Origin: Dactylorhiza incarnata
Taxonomy: Eukaryota; Streptophyta; Magnoliopsida; Asparagales; Orchidaceae
Length of the DNA stretch: 64,000 nucleotides
NCBI GenBank assembly: GCA_033032865.1
Contig: JAWHQI010000019.1
Coordinates: forward strand, 15,356,001-15,420,000
Direction: 5' to 3'
Shown here: one piece after another, positions 11,406-22,523 of the stretch
Layout: each line of letters begins with the position of its first letter
Position numbering within the stretch: the first letter of the stretch is position 1
The notes under the pieces: generated by a model
Database searches by the model: none
The model's input: the letters and a program-made list of their open reading frames with translations, nothing else
What the model was told of the DNA's origin: nothing
Made by a program: the position numbers and the translations under genes

Positions 11406-12440
11406 TGTTGGGTTTTCTGAATACCATTCTAAATGATAAATGCATATCAAATATGCGCAGCGGAAGAAACAACAAGAATAACCCAAAGAGTAAGGATCTT
11501 GCAGATTTCATGAATCAAGAGATTAGTAAAGCAAAATGTGATATACCTTTGTGGGATTGAGTCAATACTCAACCAAGATGCTCCTAGAAGAAATCCGGTA
11601 GACGAACTTCGAGTTCCTAGCACCGAAATGTATCGGACCCTCTATAAAGATCCACACAAGGAAGGAGAACCCCAATGCCTTGTTGTACAAGGAATGGGTC
11701 AGAGAAGAACAACCCTCTGCATCCCCACGAACTGCTAGGTCCATTGGAGGGGAGGCGGCGACGATCGGCGAAGCCTAGGTCGGCGGACGGGGATGAAGAA
11801 TCAGAAGGCTTCCGTCCTTTCGGCCCTTCTGAAATCACAAAAAAGGATCGATGTATAAAAGACCTAATCTCGTCCCTTTTATACGCAAGGCATAAAATTG
11901 ATTATCCGCATACCCGGGAAAAACAGAACAATTCTGCAAGGATTTAAATTCATCGAATATGATATAATTCGTCTAAGCACTTTCGACGAATCAACATATT
12001 TTTTGTCGAAACACTTTCGACGAATTCGTCGATACAATTTCGATTGAACACTTTCGACGAATTTTTATCTTATTCATCAAAACAATTTTGACGAACTTGA
12101 ATAGACGAATTGACATATTTCGTCTAAACTCTTTCAACGAATTTGTCAAGTATAAATCCATTCGTCGATACCCTATCGACGAATTTACTAAGTCCTAAAG
12201 AATCGTTGAAACCATTTCGACGATTCTTGAATAGTACTTATTCCCCGTTTGACACAGTCTCAATTTAATTCCGAGCAGTCATAGGATTGGTCCTCCACTC
12301 ATATCCAATATGAGAAAGGCCAACACAATCCTTTCTCCAACTTCTCCAAAAGCTTTTATGTGCGACCCTATTGGCTCATATTGTGCTTGCAGTAAGACTA
12401 ACTACTTGATTGCTTTGAGATCACCTCGGAAACTCCAACA
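11406..12440 (-). repeat. E2 5' LTR, 1035 bp
   Basis: It begins TGTTGGG and ends CCAACA. It resembles the E1 LTR only near its ends. Repeats of TTCGACGAAT and ATTCGTCGA type fill 11958-12230, upstream in element sense of a TATA-like site at 11876-11884. The partner LTR is outside the window. Confidence 0.9.
11876..11884 (-). promoter_or_regulatory. E2 LTR TATA box
   Basis: GTATAAAAG on the minus strand, placed like the E1 TATA box: directly downstream of the CGACGAAT repeat array in element sense. Confidence 0.6.
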
Positions 12441-12513
12441 CTATCCAAATCCAAGACAATGACAAGTCCTATCATCGAGATATTGTCCATGCGACATTGG
12501 CTCGGGTGAAGTG
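12441..12513. other. Short flank between E2 and E3
   Basis: Seventy-odd bases of unassigned DNA. GATATTGTCCATGCGACATT here recurs with one difference just beyond the far end of E3 (20186-20205), so E3 may have landed in a short local duplication. Confidence 0.5.
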
Positions 12514-12518
12514 AAGGG

Positions 12519-13859
12519 TGTTGGATCAGTAGGCACCCTTAGAGGGGGGGGGGGGGGGGGTGAATTAGGGTTTTAAAAACTTTAGTTATTTTTTGTAATA
12601 CTTGAAATAATAAGAGATCAAAATAGTGATTTTGAATAAAGATCTAAATTGTTTTATAATAAAAGAGATGATAATAAATAATTTAGAAAATGAAGAACAA
12701 ATCATTTTTATTACAAAAAGGGGAGACATGATTACTATTAATAAAAATGATTACAAAATTTTGATTTCAATGACGCTAGAAATCAGAGCGAAATATGAAA
12801 GACTCTTTTTGTTTTCTATACCGACTCGTATCCCCACGAACCGGTTGGCTTTAGCCGATCCTTACCTGGATACGGCCTCAAGCCGCTCTAGCCAACCCTT
12901 CCCCGGATATGGCCTCGAGCACCCCTAGAACAAACCTAGATCTAGTCGCCAACACGAGGGGAATTTCTGCCCTAAGTCCTACCCAGACCTAGTCGCCAAC
13001 ACGAGGCGAATTTACTACCCGATTACAAGAAAAGATGTGAAATAAAAAGACAATAATATAAAAACTCCCTCTATGAGGATCTCTTGGAGAAGTAGACGAA
13101 GACGCAGAATATGATCGTAGTCGATGCGGTCTTTCATCACGATGATGACGCGTGTTGAAATCTTCTCCACGGATCTCCTTTAGTCTTTATGGATTTGTGG
13201 GAGTATATCTCTGAACCTTCCTCTCTCTGTTGTGGCACGAAGCTCTGGAATTCTGGATCTCAAGAGGATGAAGAGGACGGATCCACGATGTCCTTTTTAT
13301 AGACTCAGCGCTAGCGCCTGTGCTAGTTCTACCGCCAGAGCTATCCCATATTAGGACACATTCTGCGCGACAGAATCTTCAATCGGAGGAAACAATTCTC
13401 TCTTGCCTACTGTGCTCCTCGCTATCTCCTGCGCTATCGGATACCGCCTGACGCTATCTCCTTCTATAAGTTCTCCTGGCAATTGCGCTTAATCCAATAT
13501 TTCTCGAATGAGAATTCGTCGAACGCCCCTAAGAGTTTGTCGAACGAAAATTTTGTCGAACGAGATATCGTCGAACGCCGCTAGGAGTTTGTCGAATGAA
13601 ATTTTCGTCAAACACTGTTATGAGCATTTCGTCGAGCGCTGCTAACAGTTCGTCGAACGGCAGCTAGCGCCTGCGCTAGTACTACCGCCAGCGCTAGTAA
13701 GTGTTTTGGATTTGATAGCTCAACTTTGGGGGAAACCTTCTTATGTAATCCTTGAGTCATGTCGACTTTGTTATCCTGCACACTTAAACACACAAGATCA
13801 AATACACATAGGATTTGTTATTCTCAAACCTAGGAGATGCGGAAGACCATGTTCCAACA
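12519..13859 (-). repeat. E3 3' LTR, 1341 bp
   Basis: It runs TGTTGGATC...TTCCAACA. It contains a run of 17 G (12544-12560), against about 10 in the partner LTR. A TATA box CTATAAAAAGGA lies on the minus strand (13291-13302). Upstream of it in element sense are two repeat types: GCTAGCGCC-like palindromes (13310-13350, 13660-13700) and GTCGAACG repeats (13505-13660). Confidence 0.95.
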
Positions 13860-13873
13860 AACTCCCCCATTTG
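13860..13873 (-). other. E3 polypurine tract
   Basis: The minus strand reads CAAATGGGGGAGTT, touching the 3' LTR. It is a typical plus-strand primer site. Confidence 0.85.
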
Positions 13874-15412
13874 ATAATAACAAATCCATTAATGATAAAT
13901 CAGAGCATTAATATATAAGCATGAAGAAACATACTTGTGTGTGTGTGAGAGTGATGACTTAGGATAGTTATCGATTTTAGTATTTAGAATTGCTCCCCCT
14001 AAATACATGCTCCCCCTAAGTGAATGCTCCCATAATATGTAAGCTATCATCTTAATTAAGCATTATATTTTGATAGCAGATTATATTTATCATGTTAGTT
14101 CTCCCCCTTTTTTTATTAGCAAAAGCGGGTAAGGAGACACCACTTAAAAGTTGATAATATGATAAAGGCATGATCGAGCTTATAGAGAGAAGGAAATGAG
14201 AAGGAGTTTTAGAATACTTTGTCTAAACATAGATCAGAGTTTTTAGCTTGAAGATGAACAATCTAACATTTGTCAAGTACTTAATATTATCATGTTAGTT
14301 TTTCCTTTTGATATAAGCGTTTTAAGCAAAAAAAAAATGTAATGATTTCCAAGTAACTAAACTACCCAAACAATATGTCTACACCCTAGCCCCGTACTAA
14401 GTGACGGATGGGCATGAGGAGCTGCAAACATGCCGTAGGTTGGGGTGTTAGTCCCATATGCAAACACTAGACACAACTCAACCTAGCACTCTTTCCCCCC
14501 AGTGCCTCGCAAGGCCCCACTGGAACCCTCCCCGATTAAGGACAAGACATGACTAGAGATAAAGGTTATCTAATGTCTACAACCCTACGCCCCCGCTATG
14601 GTGAGAAATGAAGTCATGGATAATAATTATTGGAAACATTAAGCATTTAAATTTAGTGATAAGTTCATAGCCTATGGGCTTATATTTTTATTTGAATTTA
14701 TGAAAACACTCACATAGCTATTTTGAAATCCATTAATGAATTAGAGTTTTTAATATAACAATTTTCATAGAAATAAATCAGAGTTTTATAGAAAAAAAAT
14801 CATGTTAAAAGCAACCAATATAAAGTTTACCAAGCAAGTCTACCACTTGTTGCAAGAAAGGAATTTGAAGATTCAAGTGATGATGCACACAAATAAAAGA
14901 CTTTAAATAAGCATGAAAGCGCAAGGTAAAACAATTATATGGTTATGATGCGGAAGACTTATCGAAATACAAGAACATATTATTGTAATCAATGATGATC
15001 CATAAAAAGATATATGAGTTAAATTTCATAAAGAAGATGTTTTTGTAAATCATTGTTCAATTAAAATCTTTAAGTTTGACAATAATGTAACCAAGCATGA
15101 AATAATGGTATCAAAAAGAGATTACTACAATGTTGCTTTAATTCACAATTTCAAAACATACCAAACATTGTAGAAAGCATGCTAGGTTATCTAGTGCATT
15201 TCATAAAATAAAGAGTAGTATAGAATTAGCATTATGATCCAATACTCATGAGAAGAAGTGTTATGGAGGATAATGATGTGCACATAAGTGTATTTTTGAG
15301 TAGAGTAAACAAATATTTTAATCAAAAATACAAGTAATATGTAAAGTAAGAGCACAATAAAACACAAATAATTTTACTTCCACGCACTTCAATGCACAAA
15401 AATGTACAACTA

Positions 15413-15702
15413 CCAAGGTGCTTTGCACACATAATGCTCATTAAGACTTATCAAGGTGCAAAGTAGTGCTTGGGAGATCACATAATTTTATTCTTCAATA
15501 TTGATTTTTTATTGTGATCCGGTGTACTTAAGAATAAGTGGTTTTTATTTTGAAAGAAAGTTATGGTTTGCACAAGATACTTTACTATTCTTTCCAAGGT
15601 GCTCAACCTCACAACGCTTATTAAGACTTATCAGGAGGTTCAAGTAGTGCTTGGTGGAGTTATCTTTGTCACTTTATTTTATGATTTTTGTTTTGTACAA
15701 AG
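15413..15702 (-). repeat. E3 duplicated two-hairpin unit with compensated stems
   Basis: Two copies lie 180 bases apart. In copy 1, CTTTGCAC (15421-15428) pairs with GTGCAAAG (15456-15463). In copy 2 the same place has AACCTC (15605-15610) pairing with GAGGTT (15635-15640). The intervening ATTAAGACTTATCA (15440-15453, 15620-15633) is identical, and both copies have an outer CCAAG/CTTGG stem. The second hairpin also differs but still pairs: GATCACA/TGTGATC (15476-15482, 15513-15519) against CTTTGT/ACAAAG (15664-15669, 15697-15702). Confidence 0.8.
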
Positions 15703-16173
15703 TTCTCCGAATACACTTGTTTTGCAAACCAATATAATTTATAAAAACATAACCACTTTTCTTAACTTTTAAAGTGCAAACAAAGGTTGTGTAGGTACGA
15801 TACTTGTGCAATTTTAATTCATTGTACTATTACAAAACATACACAAGCATTCTTAGATTAAACACATAAGTAGACAATGCCAAAATAAGTGAGTGAATAG
15901 CGATCATTATCAAACATAAAACATTTACTCATACTTAGAGGCATGCAACACATAGTTCTACACAACTTTCAATATAATTAATGCACATATTAATAGATAT
16001 ATCAAAAGCATGATGAAAGCAATGTTCAAAGTAGTTTGAAATGATAAATTGCAACATTATAGAAGTTCTAAATAATAGATTAAATCGTGCTTGATTTTCT
16101 CAATGATGTCCATACAGTATTTTTGATATTTTTGAAGAATAATTTTTATTTAAAGTTTGAACTCATAAGATTG

Positions 16174-16265
16174 ATCTTGGACTTCCCGAGGACTACCTTG
16201 TGAGAGGTTCGCCCGGTACTAGGTGATATGATGGGATGATAGCCCAAATCACCCTTTCGCAAGAT
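16174..16265 (-). other. Conserved 92-nt structured module, copy D (in E3)
   Basis: Read on the minus strand (element sense), it has closing arms ATCTTG/CAAGAT, then TTTGGGCT, CCTAGTACC, a small hairpin ACCT-CTCACA-AGGT, and CCTCGGGAAGTCCAAGAT. The same arrangement occurs at 23784, 31962, 55986 and 60216 in other elements. Confidence 0.8.
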
Positions 16266-17395
16266 ACTTGTAAATAGAAAAGTTAAGTTCAAAAATAATA
16301 ATTTTTGATACTGGTTTTTGTTTTATAATTTTGTATTTGATTTTTGCATATAGGAATAGAAATCAAACAAATAACCAAAGACAAAACAAATTTTTTTTTT
16401 GTAATTTGGCTTTTGTAATTTTGTATTTTAATTTTTCAAAAACAAGTACAGGCAGAATTGCAAAAAATGAGTAGTACATATAAAATAATATATTTTTATT
16501 GATTTTTCAGAATTTTAAAATTTCAGAAAATCGGAGACTCGAGATAGCGCCGGCGTTAGGTCTTAGCGCCTGCGTTAGCTCACAGAGAGTGCTTATTTTG
16601 ATCGTATAGCCTTGATTTTCTTCGATTTTGCTTCCGATTTTTCTTAATTATGTTTAGGCAATGTAAGACCTGTCTAATGAATTAATGAGATGAGAAGAAA
16701 TCGCAAAAAGTTGCGGAAGTTAAAATTAGTACATGAGTTTCATCTTCATTAGAGTTTCATATTTATTATACCTTAATTATTGAGTTTTGCACAACATATG
16801 CATGAGTGAAATGATCATAAATAAGTGAAATAATATTCATGCAATTTTTCAATTCCGATTTAAACATGATTATGATCAAACATACTTGGGGTAATTGAAA
16901 ATGACGCAAATATATTAACTACCTAAGCAAAACTTGCGCATTTTATAAATTTAGACTAATACCCCTAAAATACACCTTTTAAATCCATTTTGACACTTAT
17001 TTCATTTAGTCTTAATAATATCATATAACAAATTTTGTTTTTCAAATTTTATAAGACTTTTAGGAAATGGATTTAGAAGGATAGAAATAAAAGGATAAGT
17101 AGATCACTTGAAAAATGACATGACTATTTATTCAATTTTATTCAATTTGATTTATTTATGAATTTTGGTTTAATATGAGAAAGTCATATCACAAGTCATA
17201 TAAAGTGATCATATCATGATGGTTCAACAAATATAAAAACAAAAAAAGGAAATTAAGCATATCATGAAGTAGATAATTGATATTTTATTTTTTAGATGAT
17301 TTCTACTTCATGCAAATAATTGGATACTAATGAATGAGAGATTTAGGTATCCAAAGAGGACCGGGTGTGACGGTTCCTTTGGGTACTCAAATACA

Positions 17396-18788
17396 TCATG
17401 TTTGCTTTTGGGGAGATGGAAGTGAATGAGCCCTTTTGAGTGGAGTTTGCGTTTCATCTTTAACATTGGGTCTCCATTCAAATCTTGGTTTAACATTATT
17501 TTTAGTTTTCAAATTTCCATAATCATTTACTTGAACATTTGGATCAAAAAGGTTTTTGAATTTATAATCTGAAGGAAATTTGTTTGCATTTAATTTTAGG
17601 TTGGGAGAAACATGATTTTGTAAATTATGGTGATTTTGATTTTGATTTACAAATCCTTTATGTTCCTTACTCCCATTTTTAAACTTAGGTAAGATTTTCA
17701 TATTCATATTCAACTTGTTTTTAGATATAGTTTGATATTGTGAATTTGTATTTACAATTTTTATAAGCAAGTTGATTTTTGATTTTTAATTCATCATTCT
17801 TAATCTTTAAATTATGTCTAGCTTTATTATAGGCGATTGTGCTATTTTTAAGAGTTGAAACAATTGAATCTATATGATCTTGATAGTTATTTCTATATTC
17901 ATCAAATGTTTCATCCATCTCTTTAATTTCAATTTTATAGTCTTTGCACTTAGCACAATCATTTATTAAAGATGAATTTTCTAAACATAATTTTTCATTT
18001 TGTTCTTTTACTAAAATAAAATCCTTTTCAAGTTTCTTGTGCTTTTCTTTTAATTCATTATATTCTACACAAGTTGTGGTGTTTTTAACTAAGGAGCCAT
18101 GCGTAGAACTAGATAAATTAGAATTTGATTCTTTATTAATTTTTGCCTTTAAATTTTTATTTTCTAAGCGCAAATGTTTATTAGCATTTTTTAATTTCTT
18201 AATTTTGCGCTTTGTAGTTTGAAGCATTTGTAATGTAGAAATAGAAGTATAGAAAATGAGATTTGATTTCCTTACATTGCTTTCGGGAGAGGCACGATTT
18301 GAGCATATCGTTTCTTTTACATCTTTTTGGCACTCCTCTTCTGAAGACAATACTTCTTTTCCATTTGATGTGTGCTCCATTGATCCGTCATGAGAGGAGC
18401 ATTCTTGAAGACTTGTGCAAGCTTGCATATTCTCCGGTTCTTGCGATTGCTCCATACCTGTAGAAGGAGAATCATACATTTCTTCAGGAAATTTCCATAC
18501 TTTGTATGCACTAGAAAAACAATATATTAATTTGAAAATTTCATTTGATAGGGCACAAAATAAATAATGTTTGGCTTTTGCATTTAGATGACGCTCTTGT
18601 TTATTTGATTCGTCCGCTGGTGTAACTATTGCTATATCCCATGCATTGATATCTAAATTTTTAATAAAATTTTCCATTAATAATTTCCACCCTTTATAAT
18701 TCCTCCCTTCGAATAAAGGTGGTTTAGGAGATTTTTCTTCTTCATAAAAATTTACCCCACTAGTAGAAGCGAGATCATGAGACTCCAT
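17396..18788 (-). pseudogene. E3 gag remnant with coiled coil
   Basis: A 355-residue frame runs from ATG 18788 (MESHDLASTS) to 17721. A 124-residue frame (17770-17396) continues it after an apparent frameshift. Residues about 20-110 (KPPLFEGRNYKGW...) match the start of Copia gag of the UBN2 type. After residue about 165 the protein is rich in K, N and E, with heptad-like repeats (ELKEKHKKLEKDF), a long coiled coil as in SIRE/Maximus gag. The middle looks shortened and no zinc knuckle is seen. The tail is asparagine and lysine rich. It might still make a particle or RNA-binding protein; this is inference. Confidence 0.75.
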
Positions 18789-18824
18789 TATTCCCGGTTG
18801 TTAAGCCAATTTGGAATAACCTAG

Positions 18825-18835
18825 CTCTGATACCA
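18825..18835 (-). other. E3 primer-binding site (initiator tRNA-Met)
   Basis: The minus strand reads TGGTATCAGAG two bases after the LTR boundary at 18838. It fixes the right LTR as the 5' one. Confidence 0.92.
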
Positions 18836-18837
18836 CT

Positions 18838-20173
18838 TGTTGGATCGGTAGGCGCCCTTAGAGGGGGGGGGGTGAATAAGGGTTTTAAAAACTTTAGTTA
18901 TATTTTGTAATACTTGAAATAATAAGAGATCAAAATAGTGATTTTGAATAAAGATCTAAATTGTTTTATAATAAAAGAGATGATAATAAACAATTTAGAG
19001 AAATGAAGAACAAATCATTTTTATTACAAAAAGGAGAGACATGATTACTATTAATAAAAATGATTACAAAATTTTTATTTCATTGACGCTAGAAATCAGA
19101 GCGAAATATGAAAGACTCTTTTTGTTTTCTATACCAACTCGTATCCCCACGAACCGGTTGGCTTTAGCCGATCCTTCCCCGGATACGGCCTCAAGCCGCT
19201 CTAGCCAACCCTTCCCCGGATATGGCCTCGAGCACCCCCTAGACCTAACCTAGATCTAATTGCCAACACGAGGCGAATTTTTGCCCAAAGTCATACCCAG
19301 ACCTAGTCGCCAACACGAGGCGAATTTACTACCCGATTACAAGAAAAGATGTTTAATAAAAAGACAATAATATAAAAACTCCCTCTATGAGGATCTCTTG
19401 GAGAAGTAGACGAAGATGCAGAGTATGATAGTAGTCGATGCGGTCTTTCGTCACGATGATGACGCGTGTTGAAATCTTCTCCACGGATCTCCTTTAGTCT
19501 TTATGGATTTGTGGGAGTATATCTCTGAACCTTCCTCTCTCTGTTGTGGCACGAAGCTCTGGAATTCTGGATCTCAAGAGGATGAAGAGGACAGAGCCAC
19601 GATGTCCTTTTTATAGACTCAGCCCTAGCGCCTGCGCTAGTGCTACCGCCAGCGCTATCCCATATTAGGACACATTCTGCGCTGCAGAATCTTCAATCGG
19701 AGGAAACAATTTTCTCTTGCCTACTATGCTCCTCGCTATCGCCTGCACTATCGGATACCGCCTGACGCTATCTCCTTCTATAAGTTCTCCCAGCAATTGC
19801 GCTTAATCCAATATTTTGTCGAACGAGAATTCGTCGAACGCCGTTAAGAGTTTGTCAAACAAAAATTTCGTCGAACGAGATTTCATCGAACGCCGCTAGG
19901 AGTTTGTCGAACGAAATTTTCGTCGAATGACATTATGAGCATTTCGTCGAGCGCCGCTAACAGTTTGTCGAACGGCAGCTAGCGCCTGTGCTAGTACTAC
20001 CACAAGCGCTAGTAGGTGTTTTGGATTTATAGCTCAACTTTGGGGGAAACCTTCTTATGTAATCCTTGAGTCATGTGGACTTTGTTATCCTGCACACTTA
20101 AACACACAAGATCAAATACACATAGGATTTATTATTCTCAAACCTAGGAGATGCGGAAGACCATGTTCCAACA
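18838..20173 (-). repeat. E3 5' LTR, 1336 bp
   Basis: It runs TGTTGGATC to TTCCAACA and is nearly identical to 12519-13859. The TATA box CTATAAAAAGGA is at 19605-19616 (minus strand). The palindrome and GTCGAACG arrays are at about 19620-20020, upstream in element sense. Confidence 0.95.
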
Positions 20174-20178
20174 AAGGG

Positions 20179-20480
20179 GCTTGCGATATTGTCCAAGCGA
20201 CATTGCGTGCCTAAGCTGCAGGGACTTGCAGGTCCGAGTTGTAAGGCTTGCGGGCCAGAGACATTGGCGGAGTTTGGCGATCCTAGCACACTGTTAGGTA
20301 GGCGCAAAGGGAAAGAGGACTACTCAAGACACCCTGTCTTGAGGAACCTCTATAAGTCTTTGCGTGTTTTCTGTGCTGTGCTTTTCAATCTCTAAATCTA
20401 TTAACCAGAAAATAAGAACACCAGAAGGGGAATAAAACAATTTGAAAATTCTATTCACCCCCACTCTAGGTGATAAGTCA
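20179..20480. other. Unassigned DNA, possibly the end of an old Copia LTR
   Basis: About 300 bases without a gene. Near the end is TTCTATTCACCCCCACTCTAGG, which resembles the 3' end of Angela/SIRE-type Copia LTRs and the complement of the E3 LTR start region. It may be an LTR remnant into which E3 inserted. No second end was found. Confidence 0.35.
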
Positions 20481-21614
20481 ACACCCAATAACTAACAAGA
20501 GGTCATCAATTGGTCCAATTTGACCAAAGTCAAACTCTCCCTAATTTTGGTCAAAATTACACTTATTGGCTAAATTCACCCAATTAGGGCATCACAATGA
20601 CCTAATCAACATTGGGTGGTGTCAAGGGGCTTAAGACCAACACATTGGACCAGTCAGCTCATCAAATTGACCTAGTCAACCCCAAAGTCAACCTTTGTCA
20701 AAGTGGGCCCTAATCATGAAATTAAGGTCCGGTTCATGCGGTCATAACCGCTTGGCCGGTGAAAATAAGTTCCCCCAAACGGAGCCTAAGAGCCCTAAAT
20801 TAAATCCAATTGGTCTAAGCCCTAATCCAAAGCCCATCCTGCCAGTCCACAAGTCAAATGACCCCTAAGCCCCTCTGAATTTGAATAAAGAGAACCCGTG
20901 GAAGGCAAGAGAGGAAAATCATCAAATTGGGGGAGAAAGAGGAGGAAAAAGGGGAATGTATGACACTTAGCACCTTGTCTACATTTCCAATGGCATCCAA
21001 TGTCTTCCTCATGCATTAGGACTGGTCTCCCATCAATGCCAGCCTTCTGCCATCAAGGAAGGAACATTCAAGAGCCTTAGTCGACCACCCCCACTGGAAT
21101 TCTGCCCTATACAGGCACCCACATCACATTTAGATCTCAACATCAGCTTTAGAAGCCCGAGATGAGTGGAAATCGAGCATTGGATCAAATCTTTTGGTGG
21201 AGAAATGGGAGATTGGGCAAGCTCGTCGGAGAGGAGAAAATCCATGGACAACAACCACCACAGCTACCGCCAAGCCCCATTAAGGTCCGGTTTCTCCTCC
21301 TCTCCCCTTGTGCTATCATCCTAGATCCATTAGGAGATAAATCGGGCTCAATCGAGCCCCATCAAATGTGAAAAAATGGTAATTTTTGGACTTATGGGTG
21401 GTGGCAGGATTGCCGAAAAACACCACCTCCGGTGACCAAACCACCATCGACCGATTGCCACCACCTCAACGAAGATGGTGGTGGCGGTGTCCGGCCGGGG
21501 AGGTGTCTGGATGGCCGGGAAAATGTGAGAGAAGGCGACCCAGGTCGGGGCAATCTCCACCATTGGCTGGAGGTAGGAGATGCGAAGGAATCATTGAATC
21601 TGCTTTGAGATTAG
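20481..21614. other. Unassigned DNA upstream of the E4 LTR
   Basis: About 1.1 kb without a convincing frame. It has TGACC/GGTCA-rich stretches and a purine-rich part (20880-20960), then a G/C-rich stretch with GGTGGTGGC and CCGG motifs (21390-21560). The base pattern resembles the promoter and 5' transcribed part of Del-type LTRs, so the E4 LTR could begin here rather than at 21615. Confidence 0.4.
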
Positions 21615-22523
21615 TGTAAGATCATATATCTGTAGACCACATAACTTAATTATTTTGTACTTAATATCACCTTAACTTCCAATAGAAATTAGGTGCCCTT
21701 ATATGCCAAATTAGAAAAAGTTACCTGAGACAACTTTTGTACCCATAGCTATCTACTTTCCCTAAGAATTGAAATCAAACCATTAGGGATCCTACAACTC
21801 TATGTGGGGTAGTTCTAGTGGGACTGGTTCTTAGGAAGGACAGAACTTTGATGATGAATAACTTTCATATGGTGGATTGTATGAATCTAAAATTTGGACC
21901 ATGTATGTATGTATCCCAGACATACCACGTGCCCAAAAATTAGAATTTTTTGGGCACATTTTTCTAAAGTTTTGGCCAATATATGATTTATTGAATTAAT
22001 GGAATAAAAGTGGTTAGTCAACTCATATAGACCCAAGTTTTCACCAACATGCCATCATGGTCTAGGTGTTAAAAAGGTGTTCATAAAGATACATATGCAA
22101 TAATGTTTTGAGAATTGAAGGGTGATCCCTTGGTCAATTCTTATGAAACTCAAAAAATGCACTTAGGGTCATGAGGTAATACACCTTAGAGAAAATTAAG
22201 AAATTTGGGGTTGATTTCCCTAGGGAATTAGGAATTTTATGATTTTGTCACAAAGAGCTCAAATGATCACACTAAGGTCAAAACTTTCTGAAACACCATG
22301 AGACTCTGGGTTTCACTTAGGAGGGTCAGAATACACTATGTGAAATTTTGTTGGAATTTTTATAAGTGTTATAACCCATTACTTATTGATTATTCAATTT
22401 ACTTCACCACACCTTTAGGTAAACTATTGAACTTAAAGTTTCATGAAATTGGGTATTTGGGTTCATGAGACCATCTGAAACCCTTGGAAATTCTTATGAA
22501 ATTTATTGTTGATTATTAATGGT

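Larger units (their letters stand above)
7760..12440 (-). mobile_element. E2: degraded Copia element, host of the E1 insertion
   Basis: It belongs to the same Copia group as E1: gag, leader and pol align throughout. The part in the window runs from mid-RT (7760) to the 5' LTR (ending 12440). The rest of pol and the 3' LTR lie beyond E1, off the left edge. It is more decayed than E1, with nonsense codons, frameshifts and an internal deletion in integrase. Confidence 0.92.
13874..17395 (-). other. E3 internal non-coding domain
   Basis: About 3.5 kb, A/T rich, without any long frame. It replaces where pol would be. It holds several strong inverted repeats: CCAGTGCC...CCACTGG at 14499-14523, nested ATAAG/CATAG arms at 14659-14683, a duplicated two-hairpin unit at 15413-15702, and a conserved module at 16174-16265. 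A sequence starting ATGTCTACA...CCCTA is also duplicated (about 14377 and 14574). A structured non-coding interior is a known trait of LARD elements of grasses. Confidence 0.75.
12519..20173 (-). mobile_element. E3: complete non-autonomous Copia-like LTR element (gag only)
   Basis: The LTRs are 12519-13859 and 18838-20173. The 5-bp target duplication AAGGG is at 12514-12518 and 20174-20178. A primer-binding site abuts the right LTR and a polypurine tract abuts the left one, so the sense is minus. The 5-kb interior holds a gag remnant (18788-17396) and about 3.5 kb of A/T-rich non-coding DNA. No protease, integrase, RT or RNase H motif was found in any frame. This fits the large retrotransposon derivative (LARD) or gag-only class that moves with enzymes supplied by another element. 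The gag resembles the SIRE/Maximus type in its early part and its long coiled coil. Confidence 0.9.

Noticed and set aside
16174..16265. The 92-nt module as a hammerhead ribozyme or retrozyme
   Set aside because: The hammerhead core motifs CTGATGA and GAAA are not present in the expected places in any of the five copies.
17721..18788. A host coiled-coil gene
   Set aside because: The N-terminal part is Copia gag-like and the frame starts right after a primer-binding site and LTR, so it is the E3 gag.
20189..20395. A small host gene upstream of E4
   Set aside because: A 68-residue frame with no family resemblance and no promoter or splice evidence.
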